DNA from: Photobacterium pectinilyticum
GTDB taxonomy: Bacteria; Pseudomonadota; Gammaproteobacteria; Enterobacterales; Vibrionaceae
Direction of reading: 5' to 3'
Length of the DNA: 64,000 nt
NCBI RefSeq assembly: GCF_024357955.1
Contig: NZ_JANEYT010000015.1
Location: 25,014-89,013, forward strand
Made by a program: the position numbers and the translations under genes. Shown piece by piece: positions 7,925-19,261 of the stretch (position 1 is its first letter; every line of letters starts with the position of its first letter). Below the pieces are notes generated by a model. It had not been told where the DNA came from and did no database searches. It was given only the letters and a program-made list of their open reading frames with translations.

Positions 7925-10752
7925 GCGACTATAAAGATACCCTGAACCTGCCTGAAACAGGGTTTCCGATGCGAGGCAACCTAGCTCAGCGTGAGCCTGC
8001 AATGCTTAAGCGTTGGTACGATGAAGATCTTTACGGTGAAATTCGTAAAGCCAAGAAGGGTAAAAAATCCTTCGTACTGCACGATGGCCCTCCATATGCC
8101 AACGGTGATATTCACATTGGTCACGCGCTAAACAAGATTCTTAAAGACATTATTATTAAGTCAAAGACTCTGTCTGGCTTTGATGCGCCATACATTCCTG
8201 GTTGGGATTGTCACGGTCTTCCTATCGAACTGATGGTAGAGAAGAAAGTCGGCAAGCCGGGCCAGAAGGTAACGGCTGCGGAATTCCGTGAAAAGTGCCG
8301 TACTTATGCTGCCGGTCAGGTTGAAGGCCAGAAAGAAAGCTTTATGCGTCTGGGCGTACTGGGGGAGTGGGATAAGCCATACCGTACTATGGACTTTGGC
8401 ACCGAAGCCAACATTATCCGCTCGCTAGGTAAAATTGCCGATCAGGGTCACCTGCTTAAAGGCTTCAAGCCCGTTCACTGGTGTACTGATTGTGGCTCTG
8501 CACTGGCAGAAGCGGAAGTAGAATACAAAGATAAAGTCTCGCCTTCTATCGATGTTCGCTTTAAAGCGGCTGATGAAGCAGCAACTGTTGCGAAATTCCA
8601 GTGTGCTGATGGCCATACCGGTGAAGGCGATATCTCTATCGTGATCTGGACCACGACACCTTGGACCTTGCCAGCAAACCGTGCTGTTGCGGTTCGTGAC
8701 GATCTGGAATACGTACTTATTCAGGTTGAAGGTGAGAAGAAAGAGCGTCTGATCGTAGCGGCTGAGCTAGCGAAAGATGTCCTAGACCGTGCGGGAATCG
8801 AACACTTCCACAACCTAGGTTTCTGTAAAGGTGCTGATCTGGAGTTGATGCAATTCAACCACCCGTTCTACAGCTTTAACGTACCGGTGATCCTAGGCGA
8901 TCACGTAACGACTGAATCTGGTACGGGTTGTGTACACACCGCACCAGGCCACGGCCAGGAAGACTTCGCGGTAGGCCAGAAATACGGCCTAGAAGTGGCG
9001 AACCCTGTTGGTAGCAACGGTGTTTACCTGCCAGATACCGAGCTATTTGCCGGTCAGCATGTATTCAAAGCGAATGATGCCGTTGTTGAAACCTTGAAAG
9101 AACACGGTGCGCTATTGCATCACCACGCTTACGAGCACAGCTACCCGCACTGCTGGCGCCACAAGACGCCAATCATCTTCCGTGCGACTCCTCAGTGGTT
9201 CATCTCGATGGATCAGGCTGGTCTGCGTGCGAAAGCGTTGGAAGAAATTAAAGCTGTAGAGTGGATGCCTGAATGGGGCCAGAGCCGTATCGAAGGTATG
9301 GTTGAAGGTCGTCCTGAGTGGTGTATCTCTCGCCAGCGTACTTGGGGTGTGCCAATTGCCCTGTTCGTTCACAAAGAAACGCAAGATCTACACCCGAACA
9401 GCGCAGAGCTGATCGAGAAAGTCGCGCAGCTTGTTGAGCAGAAAGGCATCCAAGCTTGGTGGGACCTTGATCTAGCAGACGTCATGAGCGAAGACGATGC
9501 GGTTAAGTACGAGAAAGTACTTGATACCTTGGACGTATGGTTCGACTCGGGTGTGACTCACTTCTCGGTCGTTGATAGCCGCGAAGAATACAACGGCAAC
9601 AGTGCCGATCTATACCTTGAAGGTTCTGATCAGCACCGTGGTTGGTTCCAATCGTCCCTGATTTCGTCGGTAGCGATGAAAGGTGTCGCGCCATACAAAC
9701 AAGTACTGACCCACGGCTTCGTGGTTGATGGCCAGGGCCGTAAGATGTCGAAATCTATCGGTAACGTTGTTGCGCCGAAAGATGTAACCAACAAGCTAGG
9801 TGCCGATATCCTGCGTCTGTGGGTTGCGTCAACGGACTACACTGGTGAAGTGGCTGTATCTGACGAGATCTTGAAGCGTTCAGCTGATGCTTACCGCCGT
9901 ATCCGTAACACGTCACGTTTCTTCTTGGCGAACCTAAGCGGATTCAACCCAGAAACTGACCTGGTTGCCCCAGAAGAGATGGTCGCACTGGATCGCTGGG
10001 CTGTAGGCCGTGCAATGGCTGCGCAGGAAGAAATCATCAAAGCATATGATGAGTACAACCTGCATACTGTTACCCAGCGCCTGATGCAGTTCTGCTCGGT
10101 TGAAATGGGTTCTTTCTACCTGGATGTGATTAAAGATCGCCAGTACACAGCAAAACAAGGTGGCCATGCGCAGCGCAGCTGTCAGACCGCACTATACTAC
10201 ATCGTAGAAGCCTTGGTTCGCTGGATGGCGCCTATCATGTCGTTCACGGCCGATGAGATCTGGAACGAAATGCCAGGCCAGCGCGATAAATTCGTGTTTA
10301 CCGGTGAGTGGTTCGAAGGACTATTCGGTCTCGCAGAAGGCGAAGCGCTGAACAACGAGTTCTGGGCTGAAATCCAGACCGTGCGTGGTGCGGTGAACAA
10401 ACTGCTTGAAGGCGCACGTAAAGACAAAGTGATTGGTGGTGCACTGCAGGCTGAAATTACGCTGCACGCGTCGGAAGCATTGGCTGCCAAGCTGAACAAG
10501 CTGGAAGATGAACTGCGTTTTGTTCTGCTAACATCAAAAGCAGAAGTCGTTGTTGCTGACAGCAAGCCAGAAGGCGCACAAGAAACTGACGTTGACGGTC
10601 TGTTTGTGACTGTTTCAGCGTCTGAAGCAGCGAAGTGTGACCGTTGCTGGCACCACGTTGCCGATGTTGGCACTATCGAAGGCCACGAAGAAGTGTGTGG
10701 TCGCTGTGTCAGCAATGTCGAAGGTGAAGGTGAAGAGCGTAAGTTTGCCTAA
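7921..10752 (+). CDS. ileS: Isoleucyl-tRNA synthetase
   Basis: Class I synthetase that charges tRNA-Ile and edits valine. The 943 residues include HIGH at 65-68 ([10 protein letters not shown]) and KMSKS at 608-612. The CP1 editing domain is the Thr-rich [12 protein letters not shown] region near residue 240. The C-terminus has a four-cysteine zinc site (CDRCWHH and CGRCVSN). This is the usual bacterial type I enzyme. It overlaps ribF by 4 nt and shares one base with the lspA start (TAATG). Confidence 0.98.
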   Translation: MSDYKDTLNLPETGFPMRGNLAQREPAMLKRWYDEDLYGEIRKAKKGKKSFVLHDGPPYANGDIHIGHALNKILKDIIIKSKTLSGFDAPYIPGWDCHGLPIELMVEKKVGKPGQKVTAAEFREKCRTYAAGQVEGQKESFMRLGVLGEWDKPYRTMDFGTEANIIRSLGKIADQGHLLKGFKPVHWCTDCGSALAEAEVEYKDKVSPSIDVRFKAADEAATVAKFQCADGHTGEGDISIVIWTTTPWTLPANRAVAVRDDLEYVLIQVEGEKKERLIVAAELAKDVLDRAGIEHFHNLGFCKGADLELMQFNHPFYSFNVPVILGDHVTTESGTGCVHTAPGHGQEDFAVGQKYGLEVANPVGSNGVYLPDTELFAGQHVFKANDAVVETLKEHGALLHHHAYEHSYPHCWRHKTPIIFRATPQWFISMDQAGLRAKALEEIKAVEWMPEWGQSRIEGMVEGRPEWCISRQRTWGVPIALFVHKETQDLHPNSAELIEKVAQLVEQKGIQAWWDLDLADVMSEDDAVKYEKVLDTLDVWFDSGVTHFSVVDSREEYNGNSADLYLEGSDQHRGWFQSSLISSVAMKGVAPYKQVLTHGFVVDGQGRKMSKSIGNVVAPKDVTNKLGADILRLWVASTDYTGEVAVSDEILKRSADAYRRIRNTSRFFLANLSGFNPETDLVAPEEMVALDRWAVGRAMAAQEEIIKAYDEYNLHTVTQRLMQFCSVEMGSFYLDVIKDRQYTAKQGGHAQRSCQTALYYIVEALVRWMAPIMSFTADEIWNEMPGQRDKFVFTGEWFEGLFGLAEGEALNNEFWAEIQTVRGAVNKLLEGARKDKVIGGALQAEITLHASEALAAKLNKLEDELRFVLLTSKAEVVVADSKPEGAQETDVDGLFVTVSASEAAKCDRCWHHVADVGTIEGHEEVCGRCVSNVEGEGEERKFA

Positions 10753-11288
10753 TGAGTAAGTTATCGTCTGAGAACAGACTATCGCTGAAACAATCTGGGG
10801 TTCGCTGGCTATGGCTGGCGGCTCTGGTCTTTGTTATTGATATCGCCAGCAAGTTGCTGGTGATGAATACAATGGAATACGGTTGGCCAAACCGTATTGA
10901 GCTGCTGCCATTCTTTAACTTGCTGTATGTGCATAATACAGGTGCGGCATTTAGCTTTCTGAGTGATGCTGGCGGTTGGCAGCGTTGGTTGTTCGCGGCG
11001 ATAGCCCTCGGGGTTTGTGCCATGTTGATGTTCTGGATGCGAAAGCTTCCGGCAAGCCACAAGCTCGCGAATGTCTCCTATGCCCTGATCATTGGCGGCG
11101 CGTTGGGTAACCTGTTTGATCGCTTATACCATGGCTTTGTCGTCGACTTCTTGGACTTTTATGTGGGTACCTACCACTGGCCAGCCTTTAATATCGCTGA
11201 TATGGGGATATGTATTGGTGCCGGATTGATCATCCTCGAAGGTTTTCTGTCTGACAAAGACAAAAAGAAGCAAACCGTCAAACACTAG
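10752..11288 (+). CDS. lspA: Prolipoprotein signal peptidase (signal peptidase II)
   Basis: Inner-membrane aspartyl protease that cleaves the signal peptide of diacylglyceryl-modified prolipoproteins. At 178 residues with four transmembrane helices, it keeps the conserved NTGAAFSFL motif and both catalytic aspartate regions: [19 protein letters not shown] and [10 protein letters not shown]. The start codon overlaps the ileS stop by one base. A slightly long N-terminal segment (about 15 residues) compared with E. coli is normal for vibrios. Confidence 0.97.
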   Translation: MSKLSSENRLSLKQSGVRWLWLAALVFVIDIASKLLVMNTMEYGWPNRIELLPFFNLLYVHNTGAAFSFLSDAGGWQRWLFAAIALGVCAMLMFWMRKLPASHKLANVSYALIIGGALGNLFDRLYHGFVVDFLDFYVGTYHWPAFNIADMGICIGAGLIILEGFLSDKDKKKQTVKH

Positions 11289-11309
11289 CCTTGCCTGAGC
11301 TTATAACCC

Positions 11310-11346
11310 AAAGCGCCGCCCGTTGATACGGGCGGCGCTTTGTTGT
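11310..11346 (+). terminator. Terminator of the ribF-ileS-lspA operon
   Basis: Very stable hairpin, aaagcgccgcccgt pairing with acgggcggcgcttt, followed by a short T-rich tail (ttgttgtt). The tail is weak, so some read-through into fkpB is possible. Confidence 0.75.
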
Positions 11347-11383
11347 TAAATGGGCGGATAAAATATTCTAGAAGGGATCCTAC

Positions 11384-11818
11384 ATGCCGGTTATTACGGA
11401 AAGCAGTGAAGTTCTTATGCATTTTGCCATCAAGCTAGAAGATGGTTCTGTGGCAGATTCAACCCAGTCGATGGGCAAACCGGCAAAATTTACCATGGGA
11501 GATGGCAGCCTGACCGATAATTTCGAAAAATGCTTGCTGGGGTTGGCTCTGGGGCAGAAAAGCAGCTTCGATCTTGCGCCTGAAGACGCGTTCGGCTTAC
11601 CCAATCCTGATAATATCCACCATGTTGACCGTACCAAATTTGGTACTGATGCCCCTGCCGAAGTCGGCAACATTATCGCCTTTGCCGGACCTGATGGCAG
11701 TGATATCCCGGGCATTATTACGGAAGTTCTCGGTGATTCTGTGACCGTTGATTTCAACCACCCGCTAGCAGGGCAGCGTGTGACTTTCGACGTGGAAGTC
11801 GTTGCCATTGAAAACTAA
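11384..11818 (+). CDS. fkpB: FKBP-type peptidyl-prolyl isomerase FkpB (SlpA)
   Basis: Cytoplasmic SlyD-like prolyl isomerase and chaperone of 144 residues. FKBP elements are the N-terminal LEDGSVADST, the MGDGSLTDNFEKCLLGL segment and an inserted IF chaperone domain around DAFGLPNPDNIHHVDRTKF. It lacks the His-rich C-terminal tail of SlyD, which supports SlpA/FkpB. AAGGGA lies before ATG 11384. It is followed 12 nt later by ispH, the lspA-fkpB-ispH order seen in E. coli. Confidence 0.94.
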   Translation: MPVITESSEVLMHFAIKLEDGSVADSTQSMGKPAKFTMGDGSLTDNFEKCLLGLALGQKSSFDLAPEDAFGLPNPDNIHHVDRTKFGTDAPAEVGNIIAFAGPDGSDIPGIITEVLGDSVTVDFNHPLAGQRVTFDVEVVAIEN

Positions 11819-11830
11819 GAGTCGTTAGCA

Positions 11831-12772
11831 ATGAAAATCTTACTCGCGAACCCTCGGGGTTTTTGTGCCGGTGTTGACCGAGCCATCAGTATTGTTGAGC
11901 GTGCGCTGGATATGTATCAGCCGCCAATTTATGTTCGCCATGAAGTTGTCCATAACCGCTTTGTGGTTGAAGGCCTCAAGCAGCGCGGTGCCATTTTTGT
12001 CGAAAAGCTGCATGAAGTACCGGATGACAATATTGTCATTTTCTCTGCCCACGGGGTATCGCAGGCTGTGCGCAACGAAGCCAAGGCACGTCAGCTGACC
12101 GTGTTCGATGCAACTTGCCCGTTGGTAACCAAAGTCCATATGGAAGTCGCCCGTGCTAGCCGCCGCAGCATGGAAGTGGTACTGATTGGCCATGCTGGCC
12201 ATCCAGAAGTGGAAGGCACCATGGGGCAGTATGCCAGTGAGACTGGCGGCATGTATCTGGTCGAGAAGCCAGAAGATGTCGAAGCGTTGAGTGTGAAAGA
12301 TCCAAGTAATTTGCACTACGTGAGTCAAACGACCTTATCAGTTGATGAAACGGCTGATGTCATCACCAAGCTGCGCGAAGTGTTCCCTGAGATCCAGGGT
12401 CCACGTAAAGACGATATCTGTTATGCGACCCAGAACAGACAAGATGCAGTACGTGAAATGGCGACGGATGTCGATGTCATGATCGTGGTTGGTTCGAAGA
12501 ACTCATCAAACTCCAATCGCTTGCGTGAGCTGGCCGAGAAACTTGGCACGCCGGGCTTTCTGACTGATTGTCCGGAAGATATCGATCAGGCATGGTTTGA
12601 TGGCAAAGCGAAAATCGGTATTACTGCCGGGGCATCGGCGCCGGAAGAGCTGGTTAACCAGATTATCGCCCGGATCCAATCACTGACCGATGCTAGTGTA
12701 GAGGAATTGTCCGGCCGAGAAGAGAACATGTTCTTTGAAGTGCCGCGCGAGTTGCAGGTCAGGAACGTCTAA
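11831..12772 (+). CDS. ispH: 4-hydroxy-3-methylbut-2-enyl diphosphate reductase
   Basis: Last enzyme of the MEP isoprenoid pathway, making IPP and DMAPP with a [4Fe-4S] cluster. The three cluster cysteines are present: Cys12 ([12 protein letters not shown]), the DATCPLVTK cysteine near 96 and the [11 protein letters not shown] cysteine near 197. His41 and His74 regions ([15 protein letters not shown]) and the catalytic Glu region are intact. Its 313 residues are the standard length. Likely cotranscribed with fkpB. Confidence 0.97.
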   Translation: MKILLANPRGFCAGVDRAISIVERALDMYQPPIYVRHEVVHNRFVVEGLKQRGAIFVEKLHEVPDDNIVIFSAHGVSQAVRNEAKARQLTVFDATCPLVTKVHMEVARASRRSMEVVLIGHAGHPEVEGTMGQYASETGGMYLVEKPEDVEALSVKDPSNLHYVSQTTLSVDETADVITKLREVFPEIQGPRKDDICYATQNRQDAVREMATDVDVMIVVGSKNSSNSNRLRELAEKLGTPGFLTDCPEDIDQAWFDGKAKIGITAGASAPEELVNQIIARIQSLTDASVEELSGREENMFFEVPRELQVRNV

Positions 12773-12808
12773 GCACTAGCCGTCGGCAGTGTGCTTTTTG
12801 GATTTATT

Positions 12809-12838
12809 AGCCCCAGCCATTGCTGGGGCTTTTTTTAT
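12809..12838 (+). terminator. Terminator after ispH
   Basis: Stem agccccagc / gctggggct (12809-12817, 12822-12830) followed by a T-run of seven to eight. Confidence 0.92.
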
Positions 12839-12898
12839 CGTTCTCAACAGGCTACATTGGGAGCCAGAGAGTAATACCAAACAGAACCAGGGAGATGA

Positions 12899-13714
<816 letters not shown>

Positions 13715-13728
13715 ATCTTCCAGAATAG

Positions 13729-13753
13729 ACCGGCCAATTGGCCGGTTTTTTTT
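13729..13753 (+). terminator. Terminator after dapB
   Basis: accggcc / ggccggt hairpin with a 4-nt loop and a T-run of eight. Confidence 0.92.
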
Positions 13754-14197
13754 ATTCCTTAGCGGGTGTGATGCCGGTTAATGGCTGCGATGATGTAGAA
13801 CAAGGAGTCGTGCAAACCATTCCCGAGGGAAATTTCTTACCGGTTCGGCACTGCCGTTATGCTTGATGAGTGCATATTCAGCCACTTTCTTCTCGTTCGT
13901 TTAGCGTCTTGGTTAGGGGGTAGAATGTAGACTGTATTTTCTTGTCTTTGTGTCGTATTTTACCGTGTTTGTTCTAATTGCTGGCCTTTGTGCTTAAAAA
14001 GCGGTGCAAAGTGTGCCTTTGATGGCGGTTTGATGCTGTTTTTTTGTTTTTGTTTTTTTTGTGATTTAGGCAAACGATAAACTGGATCGGCGGTGAAAAA
14101 AAGACCGATCAATGCTGGGGTTTTCTTGTTCTTTTGCCAGCTTCTAATGGTTTTAGCTATGAGGTGGCTAAAAAATAATTATATTTTTCGTGATCTG
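13754..14197 (+). other. Long non-coding region upstream of the carAB promoter
   Basis: About 440 bp without a credible gene. Two things stand out. TGAGTGCATATTCA at 13867-13880 is a partial ARG-box look-alike (TGAAT/ATTCA half sites), and a T-rich tract at 14039-14070 is broken only by a few G residues. In E. coli, carAB has two promoters repressed by arginine (ArgR) and by pyrimidines and purines; a distal control region here would fit, but I could not identify a second promoter. A 15-codon Phe/Cys-rich frame starting at 14033 runs through the T tract and lacks a good ribosome site. Confidence 0.4.
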
Positions 14198-14226
14198 TTG
14201 ACAGATTCTGTCGCCATAACTAGAAT
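14198..14226 (+). promoter_or_regulatory. Predicted sigma-70 promoter of carAB
   Basis: TTGACA (14198-14203), 17-bp spacer, TAGAAT (14221-14226): a near-consensus promoter about 110 bp before the carA start. Transcription would start near 14233. The A+T-rich stretch just upstream (14170-14190) could act as an UP element. Confidence 0.75.
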
Positions 14227-14335
14227 GCGCGCAATTTGTCAAAATTCGGCTTGACTCGGGTTTTGACTTTGTATGGAATGGGTAATTGCAACTTTATCTG
14301 TTTTAACTGCATTTTTATATTTTTTGGAGGTTGTC

Positions 14336-15475
14336 TTGAGCAAATCAGCGCTGTTAGTCCTTGAAGATGGGACAGTGTTCCGCGGCGTGTCCATTGGGGC
14401 AGATGGTTCGGCCGTTGGTGAAGTTGTTTTTAACACCTCGATGACGGGGTATCAGGAAATTCTCACTGACCCTTCTTATTCTCAGCAGATTGTTACTCTT
14501 ACTTATCCCCATATTGGAAATACCGGAACCAACTCCGAAGACGAAGAATCCTCCTCTATCCACGCCCAAGGCCTGGTAATTCGTGACCTCCCTCTTATTG
14601 CTTCTAACTTCCGTAATCAACAGACCCTTTCTGATTACCTGAAGTCCCAGAACATCGTTGGCATTGCCGATATCGATACCCGTAAGCTAACTCGCCTACT
14701 TCGCGAGAAAGGCGCACAAAACGGCTGTGTCGTTGCGGGTAACAACCTGGACGAAGCGCTGGCACAGGCAAAAGCGAAAGAGTTCCCAGGCCTGAAAGGC
14801 ATGGACTTGGCTAAAGAGGTCACAACCTCTGAAGCATACCAGTGGAAGCAGGGATCTTGGACGCTGGAAGGCGGCCTGCCTGAGGCCAAAGATGACAGCG
14901 AACTGCCATACCACGTTGTGGCGTATGACTTTGGTGCCAAGCGCAATATCTTACGTATGCTGGTTGACCGTGGCTGTCGTTTGACAGTGGTTCCTGCCCA
15001 AACTTCTGCAGAAGAAGTATTGGCCCTGAACCCAGATGGTGTATTCCTATCAAACGGCCCTGGTGACCCAGAGCCATGTACCTATGCGATTGAAGCAACC
15101 AAAGTGTTCCTAGATAAAGGTCTACCGGTATTCGGTATCTGTCTAGGCCACCAGATCCTGGCTCTGGCTTCTGGTGCACAAACAGTGAAAATGAAATTTG
15201 GCCACCATGGTGCCAACCACCCAGTTAAAGATCTTGACCGCGATGTTGTCATGATCACCTCACAGAACCACGGCTTTGCCGCTGATGAAGCAACGCTGCC
15301 TGACAACCTGCGAGCGACCCACAAGTCACTGTTTGACGGTTCGCTACAGGGTATCCATCGTACTGACAAGCCGGCATTTAGCTTCCAGGGCCACCCTGAA
15401 GCAAGCCCAGGCCCGCACGATGCAGCGCCACTATTTGATCACTTCATTGACCTAATTAAGCAGCACAGCGCCTAA
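14336..15475 (+). CDS. carA: Carbamoyl-phosphate synthase small (glutaminase) subunit
   Basis: Hydrolyses glutamine and passes ammonia to CarB, supplying carbamoyl phosphate for pyrimidines and arginine. The 379 residues include the class I amidotransferase triad: nucleophile Cys in GICLGHQI, plus His and Glu in FQGHPEAS. The true start is TTG 14336 ([15 protein letters not shown]), with GGAGG at 14326-14330; E. coli carA also starts with TTG. The upstream ATG at 14273 would add 21 hydrophobic residues foreign to the family. The start context ggttgtcTTGA is repeated exactly at rimP. Confidence 0.97.
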   Translation: MSKSALLVLEDGTVFRGVSIGADGSAVGEVVFNTSMTGYQEILTDPSYSQQIVTLTYPHIGNTGTNSEDEESSSIHAQGLVIRDLPLIASNFRNQQTLSDYLKSQNIVGIADIDTRKLTRLLREKGAQNGCVVAGNNLDEALAQAKAKEFPGLKGMDLAKEVTTSEAYQWKQGSWTLEGGLPEAKDDSELPYHVVAYDFGAKRNILRMLVDRGCRLTVVPAQTSAEEVLALNPDGVFLSNGPGDPEPCTYAIEATKVFLDKGLPVFGICLGHQILALASGAQTVKMKFGHHGANHPVKDLDRDVVMITSQNHGFAADEATLPDNLRATHKSLFDGSLQGIHRTDKPAFSFQGHPEASPGPHDAAPLFDHFIDLIKQHSA

Positions 15476-15491
15476 GCCGGAGTAGTAAGCA

Positions 15492-18400
15492 ATGCCAAAA
15501 CGTACAGATATTCAAAGTGTTCTAATCCTAGGTGCTGGCCCGATCGTTATCGGTCAGGCCTGTGAGTTCGATTACTCAGGCGCTCAGGCGTGTAAAGCCC
15601 TACGTGAAGAAGGCTACCGAGTTATCCTGGTTAACTCGAACCCAGCTACTATCATGACTGACCCAGACATGGCCGATGCGACTTACATCGAGCCAATCCA
15701 CTGGGAAGTGGTACGCAAAATCATTGAAAAAGAGCGCCCGGATGCCGTTCTTCCTACCATGGGTGGCCAGACGGCACTGAACTGTGCACTTGATCTTGAG
15801 AAACACGGCGTACTGGAAGAGTTCGGCGTGGAAATGATTGGTGCTACGGCTGACGCGATTGATAAAGCCGAAGATCGTTCTCGCTTCGATAAAGCGATGA
15901 AGTCGATTGGCCTTGAGTGTCCGCGTGCTGATACTGCGAAAACCATGGAAGAAGCTTACAAAGTTCTCGATATGGTTGGCTTCCCTTGTATCATCCGTCC
16001 ATCGTTCACTATGGGTGGTACCGGTGGTGGTATCGCCTATAACAAAGAAGAGTTCGAAGAAATTTGTCGCCGTGGCTTGGATTTGTCACCGACGAACGAA
16101 CTGCTTATCGATGAATCACTGATTGGCTGGAAAGAGTACGAGACAGAAGTTGTTCGTGATAAGAATGATAACTGTATCATTGTTTGTACGATTGAAAACT
16201 TCGATGCCATGGGGATCCACACCGGTGACTCCATCACCGTTGCCCCAGCCCAAACACTGACAGACAAAGAATATCAGCTAATGCGTAATGCATCGCTAGC
16301 GGTATTGCGCGAAATCGGTGTTGAAACAGGTGGTTCGAACGTACAGTTTGGTATCAACCCGAAAGATGGCCGTATGGTTATCATCGAGATGAACCCGCGT
16401 GTATCTCGTTCTTCTGCATTGGCATCGAAAGCGACGGGATTCCCGATTGCAAAAGTAGCCGCGAAACTGGCTATTGGCTTTACCCTAGACGAACTGATGA
16501 ACGACATCACTGGCGGCGCAACACCGGCTTCGTTCGAACCAACCATCGACTACGTTGTGACTAAGATCCCTCGTTTTAACTTCGAGAAGTTCGCGGGTGC
16601 GAACGACCGCCTGACGACTCAGATGAAGTCTGTTGGTGAAGTGATGGCGATTGGCCGTAACCAGCAAGAATCAATGCAAAAAGCGTTACGCGGCCTAGAA
16701 GTTGGCGCTAACGGCTTTGATGAAATGGTTGACCTAGACGCGCCAGACGCGCTAACAACCATTCGTCATGAATTAAAAGATGCGGGCTCTGAGCGTATTT
16801 GGTATATCGCCGATGCCTTCCGTGCTGGTATGTCAGTTGATGGCGTATTCAACCTAACCAATGTTGATCGTTGGTTCCTGGTACAAATCGAAGATATTGT
16901 AAAAGAAGAGCAAGCGGTTAAAGAGGGCGGTTTTGCTGGCCTGAATGCAGACGTACTGCGTAAGCTGAAGCGTAAAGGTTTTGCCGATGCGCGTTTGGCG
17001 AAACTGTTGGGTGTGGCTGAATCTGAAATCCGCAAACTGCGTGATAAGTTCGACATTCACCCAGTCTACAAGCGTGTTGATACCTGTGCTGCTGAATTCT
17101 CTTCGGACACGGCGTACATGTACTCATCTTACGATGAAGAGTGTGAATCACAGCCAACGGATAAAGATAAAATCATGGTATTGGGTGGTGGCCCGAACCG
17201 TATTGGTCAAGGTATCGAGTTCGATTACTGCTGTGTACACGCTTCGCTTGCGCTGCGTGAAGACGGTTACGAAACCATCATGGTTAACTGTAACCCAGAG
17301 ACAGTTTCGACTGACTACGACACATCTGACCGCCTGTACTTCGAACCGGTAACGTTGGAAGATGTACTTGCTATCGTCCGTGTCGAGAAGCCAAAAGGTG
17401 TTATCGTTCAGTACGGTGGTCAAACACCACTGAAACTGGCTCGTGCACTTGAAGCGGCAGGCGTGCCGATTATCGGTACCAGCCCTGATGCCATTGACCG
17501 TGCAGAAGACCGTGAGCGTTTCCAAGCTGCTGTTGAGCGTCTTGGCCTGCTACAGCCTGAAAATGCAACCGTAACGACTATGGAGCAGGCTGTTGAGAAA
17601 TCAAAAGAAATTGGTTTCCCTCTGGTTGTACGTCCGTCATACGTCCTGGGTGGCCGTGCGATGGAAATCGTATACGACGAGCAAGACCTACGCCGTTACT
17701 TCAATGAAGCGGTTAGCGTATCGAATGAATCGCCGGTTCTACTAGACCGTTTCCTTGATGATGCAATCGAAGTTGACGTTGATGCTATCTGCGACGGTGA
17801 GCGTGTGGTTATCGGCGGTATCATGGAGCACATCGAGCAGGCAGGTGTTCACTCTGGTGACTCAGCATGTTCGCTACCAGCGTATACGCTAAGCCAAGAC
17901 ATCCAAGATGTGATGCGCCAGCAAGTTGAGAAGCTAGCGTTCGAATTGGGCGTACGTGGTCTAATGAACACCCAGTTCGCGGTGAAAGACAACGAAGTCT
18001 ACCTGATTGAAGTTAACCCGCGTGCTGCGCGTACGGTACCATTCGTTTCGAAGGCTACAGGCGCACCGCTGGCGAAAATCGCTGCACGTGTAATGGCTGG
18101 TCAGTCTCTTGAGTCGCAGGGCTTTACCAAAGAGATCATCCCGCCGTACTACTCTGTAAAAGAAGTGGTATTGCCGTTCAACAAATTCCCGGGCGTTGAC
18201 CCACTGCTTGGCCCTGAAATGCGCTCTACCGGTGAGGTTATGGGTGTTGGCGATACGTTTGCAGAAGCGTTTGCCAAAGCTGAGCTTGGCTGTGGTAAAG
18301 AGAAACAAGCGAAAGGACGTGCTCTATTGTCTGTTCGCGGTAACGACAAGCAACGTGTGGTTGACCTAGCTTCCAAGCTGGTTAAGCAAGGCTACGAGCT

Positions 18401-18716
18401 TGACGCAACGCATGGTACTGCGGTCGTTCTTGGTGAAGCCGGTATCAACCCTCGCTTGGTGAACAAAGTACATGAAGGTCGTCCTCATATTCTTGACCGT
18501 ATCAAGAACAACGAGTACTCGTACATTGTGAATACTGCGGAAGGCCGCCAGGCGATTGAAGATTCGAAAGTTCTTCGTCGCGGTGCCTTGGCTGAGAAGG
18601 TGAACTACACCACGACGCTGAACGCTGCCTTTGCAACGTGTATGGCTTGGAGTGCTGATGACCGTAACAAGGTAACTTCAGTACAAGAGTTACATGCTCG
18701 CATCAAAAACGCGTAA
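15492..18716 (+). CDS. carB: Carbamoyl-phosphate synthase large subunit
   Basis: Synthesises carbamoyl phosphate from bicarbonate, ammonia and two ATP. The 1074 residues contain two homologous halves, each with an ATP-grasp domain ([13 protein letters not shown] in the first, [13 protein letters not shown] in the second). An oligomerisation domain lies between them, and a C-terminal MGS-like regulatory domain (about 935-1074) responds to UMP and ornithine in relatives. It lies 16 nt after carA and is cotranscribed. Here its product could also interact with the arginine deiminase genes 33 kb away, which use the same metabolite in reverse. Confidence 0.98.
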   Translation: MPKRTDIQSVLILGAGPIVIGQACEFDYSGAQACKALREEGYRVILVNSNPATIMTDPDMADATYIEPIHWEVVRKIIEKERPDAVLPTMGGQTALNCALDLEKHGVLEEFGVEMIGATADAIDKAEDRSRFDKAMKSIGLECPRADTAKTMEEAYKVLDMVGFPCIIRPSFTMGGTGGGIAYNKEEFEEICRRGLDLSPTNELLIDESLIGWKEYETEVVRDKNDNCIIVCTIENFDAMGIHTGDSITVAPAQTLTDKEYQLMRNASLAVLREIGVETGGSNVQFGINPKDGRMVIIEMNPRVSRSSALASKATGFPIAKVAAKLAIGFTLDELMNDITGGATPASFEPTIDYVVTKIPRFNFEKFAGANDRLTTQMKSVGEVMAIGRNQQESMQKALRGLEVGANGFDEMVDLDAPDALTTIRHELKDAGSERIWYIADAFRAGMSVDGVFNLTNVDRWFLVQIEDIVKEEQAVKEGGFAGLNADVLRKLKRKGFADARLAKLLGVAESEIRKLRDKFDIHPVYKRVDTCAAEFSSDTAYMYSSYDEECESQPTDKDKIMVLGGGPNRIGQGIEFDYCCVHASLALREDGYETIMVNCNPETVSTDYDTSDRLYFEPVTLEDVLAIVRVEKPKGVIVQYGGQTPLKLARALEAAGVPIIGTSPDAIDRAEDRERFQAAVERLGLLQPENATVTTMEQAVEKSKEIGFPLVVRPSYVLGGRAMEIVYDEQDLRRYFNEAVSVSNESPVLLDRFLDDAIEVDVDAICDGERVVIGGIMEHIEQAGVHSGDSACSLPAYTLSQDIQDVMRQQVEKLAFELGVRGLMNTQFAVKDNEVYLIEVNPRAARTVPFVSKATGAPLAKIAARVMAGQSLESQGFTKEIIPPYYSVKEVVLPFNKFPGVDPLLGPEMRSTGEVMGVGDTFAEAFAKAELGCGKEKQAKGRALLSVRGNDKQRVVDLASKLVKQGYELDATHGTAVVLGEAGINPRLVNKVHEGRPHILDRIKNNEYSYIVNTAEGRQAIEDSKVLRRGALAEKVNYTTTLNAAFATCMAWSADDRNKVTSVQELHARIKNA

Positions 18717-18748
18717 CCTCGGTTTTAGTTAGCGCGAATTAATGAACA

Positions 18749-18774
18749 AACGGCCTGCATAGCAGGCCGTTTTG
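18749..18774 (+). terminator. Terminator of carAB
   Basis: aacggcctgc / gcaggccgtt hairpin with a T-rich tail (ttgtta). Confidence 0.85.
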
Positions 18775-18867
18775 TTATCTAAAAGAAGCGGAATTCACCT
18801 AACTGTCATGGTTTTGTATAACTGTGATGCCATTAATACTTTGTGTCATTTGTAATTGAAAATCCTT

Positions 18868-18896
18868 TTGCAACCCTCAACTGAAGCGCGTACAAT
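18868..18896 (+). promoter_or_regulatory. Predicted sigma-70 promoter of the mgtE leader
   Basis: TTGCAA (18868-18873), 17-bp spacer, TACAAT (18891-18896). Transcription would start near 18903, giving a leader of about 360 nt before mgtE. A small atcgc-ataa-gcgat hairpin lies at the presumed 5' end. Confidence 0.7.
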
Positions 18897-18902
18897 TAGC
18901 CG

Positions 18903-19261
18903 CATCGCATAAGCGATACTTATTTTTTTTGGAGACTTAGATGAACGATACCGACCATCCCCCGAGTATGAAGGTGGAAAATCAAACCTGTTAACGGTGT
19001 CGGTCTCCAATGATTCCGAACTAGCCTCAGGTTCGGAATAGTCTGTTACTTCTCATCTTTAGATGACCCTTTTCAAACATACTTTTCCTCGGTTTTCCCA
19101 GCCATTATCTCAATATAGAATCTCGCCAATGTGTGGTGAATGACAGGCTTTTTTCTGTCTGTAGATCGTTTTTATATCTCTGCAGATAGGAACTAGCACA
19201 TTCGCGCCGTGTCATGGCGGTTTCTGGTGGTCGTTACTGTTAGCTAATCGGGAGATTCGCC
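18903..19261 (+). promoter_or_regulatory. Structured mgtE leader RNA, candidate Mg2+-responsive attenuator
   Basis: Between promoter and mgtE lie several ordered elements. First is a long-range helix, TTGGAG (18929-18934) with CTCCAA (19005-19010), continued by ACCGAC (18950-18955) with GTCGGT (18999-19004). It encloses a 17-codon frame and covers its ribosome site. Second is a perfect 9-bp hairpin, ATTCCGAAC (19013-19021) with GTTCGGAAT (19031-19039). Third is a short TCATCT/AGATGA palindrome at 19053-19066. Last is a C-rich, G-poor, poorly structured stretch at about 19065-19128, as expected of a Rho loading site. Nothing resembles the M-box riboswitch. Control of mgtE by translation of the leader peptide is inference, by analogy with mgtA and corA leaders. 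Confidence 0.6.
18941..18994 (+). CDS. Candidate 17-residue leader peptide upstream of mgtE
   Basis: ATG to TAA frame encoding MNDTDHPPSMKVENQTC, preceded by GGAG at 18931-18934 with 6 nt spacing and about 38 nt from the predicted transcription start. The start is rich in acidic and proline residues (NDTDHPP). Such N-termini are known from E. coli MgtL (MEPDPTPL...) to destabilise translating ribosomes when Mg2+ is low. The frame lies wholly inside the long leader hairpin, so ribosomes translating it would open that helix. It is too short for coding statistics; the ribosome site, position and composition are the only support. Confidence 0.55.
   Translation: MNDTDHPPSMKVENQTC

Noticed and set aside
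14033..14080. 15-codon Phe/Cys-rich frame in the carAB upstream T-tract as a leader peptide
   Set aside because: It is explained by the T-rich DNA, has no convincing ribosome site and lies upstream of the clear carAB promoter.
18929..19261. M-box or other known Mg2+ riboswitch before mgtE
   Set aside because: None of the conserved M-box sequence blocks are present; the structure seen is a simple set of hairpins around a short peptide frame.
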